DNA of 64,000 bases, taken from assembly GCA_022497155.1 (NCBI GenBank), contig MU385716.1, positions 372,001-436,000 of the forward strand, given 5' to 3'. Below are positions 33,532-45,518 of this stretch, in pieces. This DNA comes from Whalleya microplaca (Eukaryota; Ascomycota; Sordariomycetes; Xylariales; Xylariaceae). The notes under the pieces were generated by a model. That model had not been told where the DNA came from. It worked only from the letters and a program-made list of their open reading frames with translations, and searched no databases. A program made the position numbers and the translations under genes. Position 1 is the stretch's first letter. Each line of letters begins with the position of its first letter.

Positions 33532-35133
33532 TCAAATCTTCCCACCCTTGAGCTTGAATACCGCACTACCATTCATTGGCCGACTGACAACGATGGCTTC
33601 GTCCAAGTCCTTATCGCTTAGTTGTCGCTTCGAATAATACTTTTCAAGCACCGCCTTTTTGATGTCCTCAACCTTATTCGCAGGCACCAGGTGAACACTA
33701 CAACCACCCCAACCAGCACCAGTCAAGCGGCTGCCGTAGCTTCCCGCCTCTCGGGCAATCTTACATAGTTCGTCTATCTCAGGACAGCTGCATTCATACA
33801 AATCTCGACACGAGTCTTGAGTCTCATTCATCAGATTTCCAAGCTTGGCGTTGAAGTCGGACGTATCTCCGGAGAAGGTGGCATGTGCTGGGTCTTCAAG
33901 TAGGGACAGGAATTTCAGGACCCGCAGAGCTTCGGTGAAAACGTGGAGTGCCCGCTGACGCAGCTTGAAGTATTCTCCTCGCACAGGGAAGCTGGACATA
34001 AAACGGGCTTTCACTTCATCTACCGAGATACCGATGCCAGAGGCAATCTCTTCGACCGTGTACCCTTGCTCCTGTGTGAGGGTCGATTTTGTTAGCTCGA
34101 TCAATTCGGAAAGCTGCTCAGGCATCGACTTCTGGGTGTCTTTGAAATAGTTTTGGTGGAAGCCACGGATCGAGACACCTAGAGGGCCTGCATCTTTGGG
34201 AAGTTCAGTCCCCGGACACAGCTTGGCGTTTAGGTAGGCCGCCGCCATGCTGCACTCTACGACTCGCAGGTTGTAGTGGATTGGCCCGGTTTCCTGCTTG
34301 TTCGAGGTCACAAATGACTGAGCAACCATGAAACAGAGCTCGGGATCTGTTTTAGGAAAGTAGACAGGCCGCGCCGAGAGGGAGGGAGTGAAAGAGACTA
34401 GCAGAGCTGACCCTCGCTCAGAGAACACGGAGGCAGACTGGTCCATCCTACGGCTGGTTAGTATTTTGTCCACATAGTCAGGTACGGCACATAGATGTTA
34501 CCCTCCGGAGTTTACCCCAACAGCTCGTTCACTGACAATAGCGACTTCAGTCAAGTGTCGCTTGTCGACATCACGTTCTCCGTTCGCGACCATGACAGCC
34601 AGTGCGCTCGCGCTCACAAACGCTGCACTGGAACTAAGGCCACCGCCAGCTGGTACGGTCCCATCCATCAACACCTGCATGCTCTTGGGTTTAAAGTCGA
34701 GGCCATATTTCGCCCTCAATAACTGAAGTGCTCCCCTCAGTCCCGACTTGAAGTAATTGGTCCATTCATGTTTGGTCGCATCTATTTCAACTTTATCATA
34801 TGATACGTCGAAGTCCCGCGCCGGAAATCGTTCGCTGTCAACATTCGTTACCTTAATCTTGTAGGTGCCTTCTTGGGCAGGTTCAAGATCGGTGGAAACG
34901 GCGAGAATGACATCGGGGGTCATGCCCATAGGCAGGACAGAGTAGAGAGAATAATCGATGTGCTCGCCGATAATGTTCACGCGACCCGGCGACCGGGAGA
35001 CGAATTGAGCGGGAACGCCATAGGTGGCCTGAAACTTTTCAAGCAGATTGTTCCACCGTACAGTCTGGTCGTCCAAGGCCTGCTGTGTGTAAATATCCTG
35101 CAGCGCCGTGACGGTGGGCACAGGGCCGGACAT
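33532..35133 (-). CDS. gal1: Galactokinase
   Basis: Exons 35133-34502 and 34447-33532 give 515 residues, close to yeast Gal1 (528). The GHMP kinase motifs are all present: galactose-binding GRVNIIGEHIDYSLYSVLPM, the ATP loop VPAGGGLSSSAAF, NSGGMDQSASVF formed across the splice junction, and C-terminal GSRLTGAGWGGCSVHLV. The serine pair in GGGLSSSAAF is complete, so it should be an active kinase rather than a Gal3-like sensor. It phosphorylates D-galactose at C1 in the Leloir pathway in the cytosol. No other Leloir gene is adjacent. The start at ATG 35133 is the first ATG of the frame. Confidence 0.96.
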
Positions 35134-37090
35134 TTTGAATCCGTTGACGTTAGAAAAGTCAATAAACTCTCTCAACAGGGGAACGATAAAGTGTTATAAT
35201 TCTAGGTTAGGAGGTATGTATCTTAGCTTGAGTTTACCTAGGTGTTTCGGTGTTTCGTTCAACAGTACTTAAATGCCCCGCTTCACGATGGGAGTCTTGG
35301 AAGAATACCCCCCTGACCCCACTGTGGATCGATGGTCACCAAAGTGGTGGCTATTTGGCCTGGGGCTTCTGCATTGAGCTACCTTATTGGTGGTAGCTTG
35401 CAAACGCGAGGGAAAACCCAGACGCATCACATGCCCAGGGTTGACAGGAAATCGCGAGACACTGCAGGGTTGATTTGCATGTTCCGTCATATGTCATACC
35501 TGCCCACTGTACCTGGTAAGCCTGAGATCCAAATACCCCGCGACCAGCCGCGCCGAAAAATTGGCCGTGAGCACGTGTATAACTTTCATTATCAGCTTAT
35601 GTACAGCACAAAGGAGTACATGTCGTATATAATAGCTTTAATAACTATCAATATACGTTTTGCAAGGTGTGTGGTGCCCTCTTCTTGCTATGTGCGGCTA
35701 GTTCGCATCTATATGTACCGCAGCCACACTCTGGATACTCACAAGGTCGCATTATTTAAGCAACGAGAACAGGGTTTCTCTGTTGTTCTTTACAAAAGTG
35801 TAGGTATACATAAATCATTAATAAATATAGGTCGTATGATATATTCTGGCTTATATCATCATGTCAATTGTATGAGATGGGTAAGAGTTGAATTATATTC
35901 TCTAATATGACTTTGAGATGGGAATTTCCGGCTGTACTTCGCCCCGAAATGCCGACATTGCATTCGTCTATTAGGTTAGCACCGAGGAACGTATGTACCT
36001 AGGTACCTGCTAGACTTATACGACCGTAACTGGAAATCCTCTATATACAGTCTTCTATTGCAAAGTACCTAGGTATGTCAAATATCCGGAAAAGCGCTGC
36101 TTCTTTAAGATTTACCCCTATCCAGTTGAGGGTATGAGCGTCGATTATCAGTCAATTGTTCCCAATCCCTCCTACGGGCAAAACAACAACCCCAAACCCA
36201 AGAGACCATTCACAATACCTAACGAGGATCTGCGTGAACTACTAACATGTATATAACTGAAGCCATAGTACCTATCTGAAAGATTATACATTTTGAGCTA
36301 AGAGGATGTACCGCACATACAAGGCCACACAGATAGATACGAAGCTACGGTGGCATATATTGACTCACGGTGACTCGATTAGAGACGCTCGGCTCCACTT
36401 GATAGATAGCTATATAAATATACACATGAAGCATCAAATCACCTTTGTCGAGTCCTATATACTCTTATAAATAATGGTTTATCTTAGTACTCACTACTTA
36501 AATCATAGTCCTTCTTCAATAGTGCCCTGTTGTGCTGGTAATTAGCACCTTGATCCCCTCCATGTTTATCCAACTCGTATACTCTATCACTTGTAACATC
36601 AGCCTCGTTCTGAGAAGCCAAGACGATAAGTCTAAGCAGTAAGCTCGTAGTCCTAAGCAATGCGCGCAGTGTGCCCCTTATGGCAACACACACAAACTGT
36701 ATTGCCATTCTTCCTGTCGAAATTATCCATCTCGCCTGTAATATTATGCTCGGGTACCTCGAATCCAGCACTGATCCATATATTTGCAAATACCCCAACC
36801 GAGAAGCGTTTGTTGGAAATGTCAATACTAAGGCTTCCCGTAAGATTTCATAACAATGAGGCAAAAGCAGCTATATCCGTTCACCGCGGACTGTGAATCA
36901 GATATATATGATTAGCAGAAGTATCTTGTGCTTTCAGCGAAGATGAAAGAATTGACTCACACGTATCAGCAGTGAAAACAAGTACCAGTAGTACTAGAGA
37001 TGGCTACCTCGCCTCCTTTTTTTGCCTTTGAGGCGAAATAGCCAACGCTAGTGTTTCAAGACCTCAAAACCTTGGACCTAGGATGTCATT
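35134..37090. other. Intergenic between galactokinase and DUF3431 genes
   Basis: The first 400 bp are galactokinase promoter with CreA-type sites (separate entry). Two exact TACCTAGGTA palindromes lie at 35996-36005 and 36066-36075 and a one-mismatch copy at 35235-35244. Open frames at 35332-35910 and 36484-36864 match nothing known. Confidence 0.5.
35317..35541. promoter_or_regulatory. CreA-type sites upstream of galactokinase
   Basis: CCCCAC (35317-35322), CTGGGG (35360-35365) and CCCCGC (35536-35541) fit SYGGRG or its complement. They lie 185-410 bp upstream of the galactokinase start, which fits glucose repression of a galactose gene. Confidence 0.45.
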
Positions 37091-38116
37091 CTAGGAGAGA
37101 CTGTCCAACATCCTCCCTGCCATAATGACAGCCCCGTCTAGAACAGTCTGTGCTAGATTTTGCGACATCTGTTTCTCCATACAGAGCCCATATAGTTCGC
37201 AGTAGCACTGTACCGGTGTCGTCGTCAAGGTACTATTTCTAGGGCCTAGGAACACAACATGCCACAATGCCTCAAACACAGCTCCCGCAGATAAGCTCGA
37301 CAGATCCGTGTGCAGAATCCAATTTCGGAGATGGTGCAAGCGATCCCGCGAAACGTTCAAGACTGTGTCGCGGGACACTGCAAACTGGCCGCCTTTGGCA
37401 GTGGTGATAGCTGTGGGCGCCGGCTCCGGCGACGACGGGAAGAGATCATCCCAGAGTTGCAAGTACTGCTTGTAAAGTGTCTCGGGTGACCGGTGAGGTA
37501 GCAACTCGGGTGCGATCACCCAGTCTTCGCGCGTGAAAGCGAGAACAGAAAGTCCTGGCGCATCCGGCGCACTTGATATGTGCTTCTGTATGGTTGCGTC
37601 ACAGGCGAGGTTGACATACCCCTGACGCAGAATATACTCTGGCTGCAGCTTGTTGACCGTGAGTGCAGAGGAGCGCGCCAGGAGAGCATTGTTATGCCAG
37701 CTTTCGCGATGGGCGTGCATGAACACCATGATTTCGGGTAAGTGGTCATAATTTTCTATGAGGTAGGTTAGGTAAACCATTGCTTCGTTGCCTTTGTTTA
37801 TCGGGGTTGTATTTGCGGCCGAAGGATCATCGGCGACGTAGATAACCTGAGAGTCACCTGGTCGCAGGCCTGATTCTTCCCGTGGCTGATATTGATCATC
37901 TTTTGTTGTTGCCGCAAGAATGACTGATACCGGAGTGGTTCGTGCAGTTCGAAGATCGAGTGACAGAGAATTTTCGCGCCACAGCCCTAGGCATGAAAAT
38001 GTATATTTCCAACGTATATTTCTTTTGTAAAAAGTTGTAAACACATGCGCAAGGCATAAAAGTAGAAGAACCAATGCTGCACTTTGCAGCAAGCGAGAAA
38101 TGAGCCTTCTCTGCAT
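37091..38116 (-). CDS. DUF3431 family protein, type II membrane or secretory
   Basis: One exon, 341 residues from ATG 38116. An N-terminal hydrophobic helix of about 20 residues (ISRLLQSAALVLLLLCLAHVF) behind basic residues predicts a signal anchor. The body has VIYVADDPS, NKGNEAMVYLTYLIENYDHLPEIMVFMHAHRESWHNN and GGQFAVSRD, which are the conserved blocks of DUF3431. Proteins of this family resemble glycosyltransferases in layout, but no activity is established. Presumably Golgi or secretory pathway, luminal domain C-terminal. Confidence 0.85.
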   Translation of the reverse strand: MQRRLISRLLQSAALVLLLLCLAHVFTTFYKRNIRWKYTFSCLGLWRENSLSLDLRTARTTPVSVILAATTKDDQYQPREESGLRPGDSQVIYVADDPSAANTTPINKGNEAMVYLTYLIENYDHLPEIMVFMHAHRESWHNNALLARSSALTVNKLQPEYILRQGYVNLACDATIQKHISSAPDAPGLSVLAFTREDWVIAPELLPHRSPETLYKQYLQLWDDLFPSSPEPAPTAITTAKGGQFAVSRDTVLNVSRDRLHHLRNWILHTDLSSLSAGAVFEALWHVVFLGPRNSTLTTTPVQCYCELYGLCMEKQMSQNLAQTVLDGAVIMAGRMLDSLS

Positions 38117-38716
38117 TGCTAGGAATAGGGTGCAATTCACCAAGGTTTATCCAGAGCATAGACTATATTTGATTATATGAACTCCTTATGCTAGGCGTTG
38201 CAACATTTCAGGATCATCACAATAATTTAGCCCTATACTAGTTGCTTATCATTGGTATTATTGGTCCATCTATAGGAACAGCCGCAGCTGAATTAGCTCA
38301 GATCAGCTAGCTGACGCCATTTACCATGTACGCCAACTATAAACCGTCCAATCATAAATCGAGCTGACCTCATCCATAGCCTTTCTAATAACAACCTTCA
38401 GTTGTCTGCTGATGATGATGGATTCATCTAGTGTCGTTCTAACTTCTCATCTAAAATCTATATTTTCCCTCACTTGCCTCTCTTATTACTTACTCAGCAA
38501 CTGTGGATAAACTCATCTATTCTTAGAGAGATGATGGCATTCGTCCATGAGGATCTACATTTGTGTATCATCCAGCTAGCCTTCAACTACGTATATAAAG
38601 TTATGGGTGTTACCTCTGTCTACATGATTTTGGTATCTTCATCATCAGTCACATCTTCTTTTATACATTCTATAAGTTTAGTTATAGGCTATTCATATAC
38701 ACTTACAATCCCCAAA
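38117..38716. other. Divergent promoter region
   Basis: Separates the DUF3431 gene and the small secreted protein gene. Pyrimidine-rich just before 38717. Nothing else recognised. Confidence 0.5.
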
Positions 38717-39130
38717 ATGAAGTCCCAGATACTTTTGGCCATATTGCCTGTCGCCTTAGCAGGCCCGCACGTTAATTAGTGAGTGAAGGGCCTGAACCTC
38801 CGTTTCTGAGCCATACTGATACCTGGGGAAAAGCTATGACGATACCAAGTGCGGAAACTGGATCGGTCAGAAGGACCTCCAAACTGGAATGGACGATCAA
38901 AAGGTTTATGCCCCAGCAAATGCCCGCAGCGCAGTCGCTGTCGATACCCTTTCGAAATATCGTACGTGCTTAAAACTCCCTACAGTGTAAATTGGACGAG
39001 CAAGCAGCTAATAACAAGTAATAAAGATATCTTTTACTTCAAGACTTCCGACGAAAAAGGCACGGAGGTCCAGCATGATGGATGTTGGTGGTCCGACCAG
39101 ACGTTCGGGTTCAAGGTGGAGAATTGGTAA
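38717..39130 (+). CDS. Small secreted protein, 97 residues
   Basis: Three exons (38717-38778, 38834-38961, 39027-39130). The start MKSQILLAILPVALAGP is a typical signal peptide with a likely cut after Ala15 or so. The mature part has only two Cys (in TKCGNWIG and DGCWW), which may pair, and is rich in Asp and Lys. The second intron is 65 bp and contains GCTAATAAC, a good branch site; skipping it would bring a stop, so splicing is needed. I recognise no family. Size, signal peptide and orphan nature fit an effector-like or surface protein, which is inference. Confidence 0.65.
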
Positions 39131-39735
39131 ACCAGAAAATTCGACCCTTATTTGTTGATGATTGTATATATTATATCAAGGCAGTTTTATACCTAACTTC
39201 GGATTTGTTTAAATTGATTAAATAGACGCAGGTTATAAGTGCCATAGTAGTTAGTATCAGAGAAGTAACAGAAGCCTCTGAAGTCTCAACCTAGCCTCTT
39301 TCCTACGACTACTGCCAGGAACATTCATCTTGTTGGACAATAGGTATTCCATTGAAACTTCGAGGTTAATACATAGCCCCACATCACAGTTATTCGCCCC
39401 TCTAATAGTGTTAGCTACTTCTAACTCCTTAATATCAACATATTCCAGATGTCATTTGCCACTAAGTCTACATCGATACATCGACACTGAACATTTGCAG
39501 GGCTACACTGCACCGGCCTGGTTTGCAGACAAGTCAAATTATGTGTTGAGTAACTCCATGTATCGGTACCCTCGCCAGTATTATTGCGTAGTGAAATAGG
39601 AGTACCATACAGCAGGAGGAACCAGATGTGAGAGTAGCTGTTGGTATAGCTGAGACTTGCAGCAAGTAACAGTTCGAATAGTAACCGAGACATTGAATTC
39701 GACAATAAATTTTGAGTATCTTGCGCCATGGGCTT
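39131..39735. other. Intergenic, convergent gene ends
   Basis: No gene or repeat recognised. Confidence 0.5.
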
Positions 39736-40404
39736 TCAGCTGATGTCTTGGGCTGCCCTTTGGATATAATTCTGGATGATCTCACTATCGCACTGGCTGT
39801 GGCGAAGGATTTCATTCTTCAGCTCAACAACCTCGCCCCGAAGAGTTTCAATATAGTCCGACAGTAGTCTGTTCCGCTGACTTTCTTTCCTCTCGCGTTC
39901 TTGAAGTTCGGTCATCCTCTGTTTCGCCTTCGTTCGGCATTTTCGTGCAGCAATGCAGTTACGCTCCCTCGAGCCTTTTTCCGAACTCCTAAATGTACCT
40001 CGAGACGGCGGGCTATGTTCCGCGACGGAACCTATATTGGGGTTGATGGGACTTTGGAGCACGCTTGTTAGCTCGGGCTGGATTTCAAAGTCGAATAATC
40101 CATCAAGATCTTGCATGCCACTGTAGATCGCAAGGTTCGGATTACACTAAAACATAGTTTCTACTTGTCAGTGTCAAATTCTCCGAGGGGCTACTGCAAT
40201 TAACGGCTAGTGAATACTGACAGAATTACTCGATATGAACGGATCGTCAAGCTCTTCTTGAGGGATTTGTGTGATCTTAGTATCGTGTCGGGAGAAGTCT
40301 CCTGAGTTGTGGTGGGACTGAAAATTGGGAAGACGGTTATCACATGATGTGTCGAGTATTGGAGGGTCTTCTATCTGGCGCTTCTTATCCTTCAGTTCTG
40401 CCAT
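39736..40404 (-). CDS. bZIP transcription factor
   Basis: Exons 40404-40222 and 40146-39736 give 197 residues; the intron begins GTCAGT. The basic region reads RERNCIAARKCRTKAKQR, with the N-x7-R signature of DNA-binding bZIPs, followed by a leucine zipper-like heptad region with leucines in RNRLLSDYIETLRGEVVELKNEI. The N-terminal half is acidic and Ser/Pro-rich. The CxxxRKCR type core resembles ATF/CREB and Atf21-like fungal factors. Nuclear; target genes unknown. Short length suggests a small stress or development regulator. Confidence 0.88.
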
Positions 40405-42511
40405 ATTGTTTCTGTTTTGGTGTGTCTAAAGACGAAAACTGTGATGATGGTGTCGTTATTAGTGTCGCTGTCGACGTCGGTAGCGTACTTTCTGTTGACA
40501 TGGCAGTGTAAAGAAATGATCAAATAAATCATGTAGGCAACTAGAAAATATCGCTTCGTATCTGCTTCGTGTCGCTTTTTCCTACCCTGTGGAAGTAGAG
40601 AGCATCGGCAAAGTGGCAACGGTCGAACATGTGTAAGTGTAGCGACTCTTCTAGAGCCCTGGCGCAGATTCCAAAGGAAGTCAACTTTAACGTTGAACCC
40701 CGCCACATTCACATGATCTCATTGGTCAAAGTCTTGGCCTTGAACATTTTGACCTTTCTGAACCCTGCCAATAAGATATCAGTATTGATACACCGTCAGG
40801 TGGCGAAGACGGACCAAAATATCCGGGATGCTGTGTCTGTTGTACAGGGACGCGTACAAATTCAAGGACTCAAAGTACTACGATCATAACATGCAATATC
40901 TCCAGGGTTGCGTTGTACTCGCCTTCAGACATATCCCTACCTGGATCAGAGTTGAACAATCCGAGTCTTCACGTTATCTAAGCCATGGCCAACTTGATAT
41001 CTGAGGCCTCCCACGTAGCTAGACTAGTGCATATTTCAGCTCATTCTAGTTGGTGAGGCTTATATTGCCGTTTGTTAGATGATACAGTAGGTGTGGCAAA
41101 AGCGATTTCGCCAATACCGGGTTAATAGATATGAGCGCCTATATAGTCTGTGACAGTACGGCTTGTTCCCTTAAGGTGTTCCCATGCTTTAAGAAATCCC
41201 CTGGCATATGTAAAATGCTTTTCTAAACTTGAAGCCCCTTATAAATCTTTGAAACCAATGTGAGGTTCTATCTGCCGTTTGTGATTCATTGACGTTGTAC
41301 TTGCACAGCACATGGTGCAATGGTCGCCGACTAAGGTGCTAAACATGTGGAAACAAGGATCGGGAATATTGCTAGCGAGGAGAGCCAGTTTAGGTATGCT
41401 ACTAAACAAGTAGTTTTAGGCTTCAACAGTGTTTATAACAAATGTCTTGACTAAGTTGACATTATTTACGCAATATGGTATTTTTCTACAAGCGTGGACA
41501 CTGGACACTTCCTTGGTATATGTTTTCTCATATACAACTTTGTAAACCCTATCTTGTCCAGTCCCCAACCCTACACGAACCATCTAATGAATCTATATGC
41601 CGCTATTGTCGAAGTAGACGCATATTATGAGTATCATCAATAGAGTCTACCCAAGGCCTTGCCCCCGTTGTAAAGCCCTAAATTACCAGCCACACTATTA
41701 TCCAACAGATAGCATCAGTCTCATATCCAAGCCATTCAGCATCCGACGTTTCTACTGTGTCCCCAGTTAAGAGTCCTTTCTCCGGGTCGTTAAATTTACT
41801 TCGAAGGTTTTCGATACGACCCACGCCCACAGTAGTAATGTCAGTAGGCCTATATTTCGATGTTAAACAATACACAGTTATACACTAGAACACCACCTTG
41901 ACAATGGTATGACTGCGAGTACTCATGGCTTTGGACATAGTTATTGCAATGACTGCTTCACTAAATCCAATCGTAGCTCCAGGCATTATCACATTCGGGA
42001 ACCATACCATAACTGTGGATAGGGTGTCCAGTTCATGCATGAGCCTGCCGTAGCCAGGATCTGTACTCCTCAGGCTCTCGTACCGTTCATTGTGTGCACT
42101 AAGAAGCTTGAAACGATTGACATTACCTCTAGCCCGCTAAGCTATTGGGAAGCCATTATGCAACTTCAGCTTGTTCAAGAATCCAAGGACCGACCCTTCG
42201 GTATTTTGAGAATAGAATGGAATAGTATAATTGTAGATGTTTAACAACTCCCATGAATACCCCTGCGACAGAAAATATTGAATTGCGCATTCAATTCTGA
42301 GAAATGAATCCAACGGAGAGTAGTCTTCCCACTTTAGCAGTTATGAATTGACTGCCTAGCACCAAGAGAGCAAAAGAAAGCCAAATGATAAACATAGTAA
42401 TACAACTCTATTCTGAACGGTTGGCCATCGCTTCGAATTCCTATGATCAAGTGAAATGACAGATAATGAGGCGTAAGAGATATTAAATATCTATTTTTGC
42501 TAGAAGCTTTG
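40405..42511. other. Gene-poor 2.1 kb intergenic region
   Basis: No convincing gene. Short open frames at 40629-40889, 41678-41875 (minus) and 42035-42244 match no family I know. The first 300 bp should contain the bZIP promoter. Confidence 0.5.
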
Positions 42512-44659
42512 CTATATTATATGTACATCTTGAAACGGGGAATCATTAAACAGGGTTTGCCTTGCCAACATTTCCGCTGCTGTCTCTCGATTGTCCCGGC
42601 CTTGGAATTCAAACATACCAACGCGTACGTAGCTACCTACACCAGGCATCTGGGTTATGATGATACCTGCAGGGGAAGGTCTCTTCTCATTGAAAGGGAT
42701 GAGTTCAAGAAAAAATACGTGTTGTTTCCCCTGGATGCCCCGTTGAACAACCTCCTCCCTCTCGCTTGTGTCCGGGCACAACGCGAGCACAGTCCGGCCA
42801 GTATCTACCCGATCGTTGATGTAATCCCGTTGTGTCAAAAATGCATAGTCGAACCCGGCAATGGTATCAAGACCTCTAGTTCTTGCATGGATCTTCACGA
42901 ATCCACCTTTGACCGTGCCGAATGGTGCTATTTCATTCTCGAGCTCAACACCGTACTCGCAGAGTGTTATCCCATCAGTATTGGACCAGCCGTTCGGCTG
43001 GGCGTAACCCCATGTCTTCACAGAACCATCCACTGAAGACCAAGACCACGACGGCGACCGATCGGAAACATGACACGTATTTTTCATTTGACTAACTGCC
43101 CACAAGAGTTCGGTACGCCAATAGTAATTGTCTGCGTCCGAGGTGTCTAGCATAAGGCCGGCAAGGTATACTAAATTTTGGCCTCGCTCCTTCGCCATAG
43201 GGATGAGGTTTGAGGCCATAGCGGAAACCGCTGGAAGCTTGTCCGCAGGAACACCCAAAGACCTTGTTGTGTACTCCCTGACGATTGTATCCCATACACT
43301 GCGAACTGGATAATCGCGTAGTCCAGAGAGGGTATGCACACCCACCACCCGAGACTCAAAGCTGGTCATTACTCGAGGTTTTAGCATCGGTTCAAGACCG
43401 CCACAGCTAGCATTGGCCACCGTACAAGTGAAATACAGATGGCGCGAGGAGAATATGAGAATACGCCGTGATAGCAAGGCCTCTTGGAGTGTCCATCCCC
43501 GCAATGCGATGGGCTCTGCTGGCCTCTGCATGTTGAAACTGTCGGACTCATCTAACGCCTGGATATAACCAAATGTACCCGTCGAGGTTTTAGCTCGCAG
43601 CTGTATAGGGCCGATGCTGTAATTTCCAGCATCTTCCTCGCGCGACATGAGGAAGCCCTCTGAGCACCTAGAGGCTGAGGCAGCGCATATAGTGACTGTA
43701 CTTTGGCCGTAATAGAGCTCCATGCGAGATATTTCGTGAATCTTGTCCTCGACGTCGTCTTGTAAGATGCAGAGCGCATCGATCCAAAGATAGTTCAACC
43801 CCATTTCGTTGGTGAACCACGCCGCGTCACGGAGACTCTTTGGTAACTGTGTTATTGGGACGCCATCTTCAAAGTCGCTAATATTTCCATGCGTCAGCTG
43901 CATTGGCTGCGTTTCTCCCCAGCAGTAGGATAGAATCGCAAACCCCTGGCGCGAAACCACCTCCTTCTGAAGAGTTGATGGGAAACACTCGCCAATAAGT
44001 TTGACGTGAAGCACCGAATCCTTTGATACTAGACGCAGGAGGCGAGAAGGGATAGAGTCAGGTTCAATCACGTCTGGCCCTTGGCGGGCCATTATATTAG
44101 CTGCTGACCGTCTACATCCCTCATGGTCAAGCTGGCACGATTGAATACAGCTACGGGCAAATCCTACACTGGTGGGAGAGGCATAGTCTAGCTCATAAGG
44201 TCGAGTAGTTATATCGACCGAGGCAGAATCATCTAGGAACATATGTGTTAGTGGATTATATCAGTTGGCAGAGAAGACCGCGCAGTGAAGGACTATGGAT
44301 ATGGTACCTTCACTTGTCCAAAGTGCTAATCTCGACTGGCCACGAATATCAACAGTTTTCGTCCCATCGTTCAATGTCCCGCTCACTATGAGAACAAGAG
44401 TCGCTGGAAAATCAGGCAAGTTTTCTTTCTCATATCGCACTGCAAAATTCAATTTGCAGCGATTGATAGAATTGCTATCTAATAAAACCTTCGTGTTGAT
44501 ACTGTCAAGAAAGGCACGGAATAATGGACAGCCAGCTCGGTCAGCAGTAAGCGCTTCCTCAATCCCGCAACCGAGTTGTGAAATGCTTTTATGTCCGAGA
44601 TCGATGGTAATCTTTTGGCAGTAATCGCAAGAGTGAGGCGCTTGCGATGTGAGAGACAT
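42512..44659 (-). CDS. HET-domain protein (heterokaryon incompatibility type)
   Basis: Exons 44659-44308 and 44232-42512 give 690 residues. The N-terminal 120 residues start with CDYCQKITIDLG and a second Cys cluster, a common leader in these proteins. The HET domain follows, with FAILSYCWGETQPMQLT, LPKSLRDAAWFTNEMGLNYLWIDALCILQDD, ISRMELYYGQSTVTICAAS and RGWTLQEALLSRRILIFSS, in the usual order. The C-terminal 250 residues lack any known repeat or NLR module. HET proteins trigger cell death in non-self recognition when paired with a partner; no partner gene is evident nearby. Such genes are abundant and variable in this group. Confidence 0.93.
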
Positions 44660-45518
44660 ATTATTCTTTTACTTTGCATAGAACTATCAAGAATACCACG
44701 ACTACTAACTAGGTAAGTTTACTTGAGTCCTTGTAAATGTGTGCCGAATGAAGGGAATTGTTCATCCAGCTCCGAACGGTCTCGAGAACTCCGATTTTGA
44801 GCTAGTGTCAGAATAGAAGGTTGGCGACCCACATACTGTACTAAACACCCCCACCAAAGACTCTAGATACACTTATAAACTTAGACTTAGACTTTACAAC
44901 AATCAACAGGTATTCATCCTATAGTTTTGATACTTCAATTGAGTTATTGTTTCTCCGCGGCGATTTCGAATGTAATAGTATGCTCAGTATGAACGCTCTT
45001 GAGAAGGCTAGGGGCGTAGAAAGACCTTATGGTAGCACTTTATATGCAGCCCACGTCCACTCATCGTCACAGAGCAAGTAATATGTCATAAAGTTGTTAA
45101 GATAAATAATTCTGGTTATGTGAATCAGATATCTCCAACAAACCTCTGAGAATTCCTTAGGGGAATCTATGACTCTATGACTTCATAGCCTTGCTAATCT
45201 ACTCTTGGTGTCACAGGTAACTTGGGACTTTAGCAGATCTCATGTGGTAAAACAAAGCGTTGCAGTAGTATAGACTATCTACTCTCGAGATATTATGCAT
45301 AAAACCAGATCCGACGCGTTCCAGCGCTTGGTTCGCGTTAGGACCGTAACTCCTGTCGCGACTTCCTTCACATCATTCATTAAATATTACAGTATTCGTA
45401 TATCAGTTCCCCGTAGCTTAGCGTAGCCCCCAGACTCATTATTCCGGATTGTGACCTGACAATGCGTGCTTCCTCGACACATTCTCGAAGTGATATCAGT
45501 GGCCGTGTGTTGGCCATT
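44660..45518. other. Intergenic
   Basis: Promoter of the HET gene and 3' flank of the Ser/Thr-rich gene. Nothing recognised. Confidence 0.5.

Noticed and set aside
35332..35910. Plus-strand open frame of 192 codons upstream of galactokinase
   Set aside because: Lies over the galactokinase promoter, low-quality amino acid composition, no family match.
36484..36864. Minus-strand open frame of 126 codons
   Set aside because: Translation has no domain, signal peptide or neighbour support; promoter-like AT-rich setting.
42035..42244. Short plus-strand frame (69 codons) that might be part of an F-box-like gene
   Set aside because: Too short and without a diagnostic motif; flanks do not extend it.
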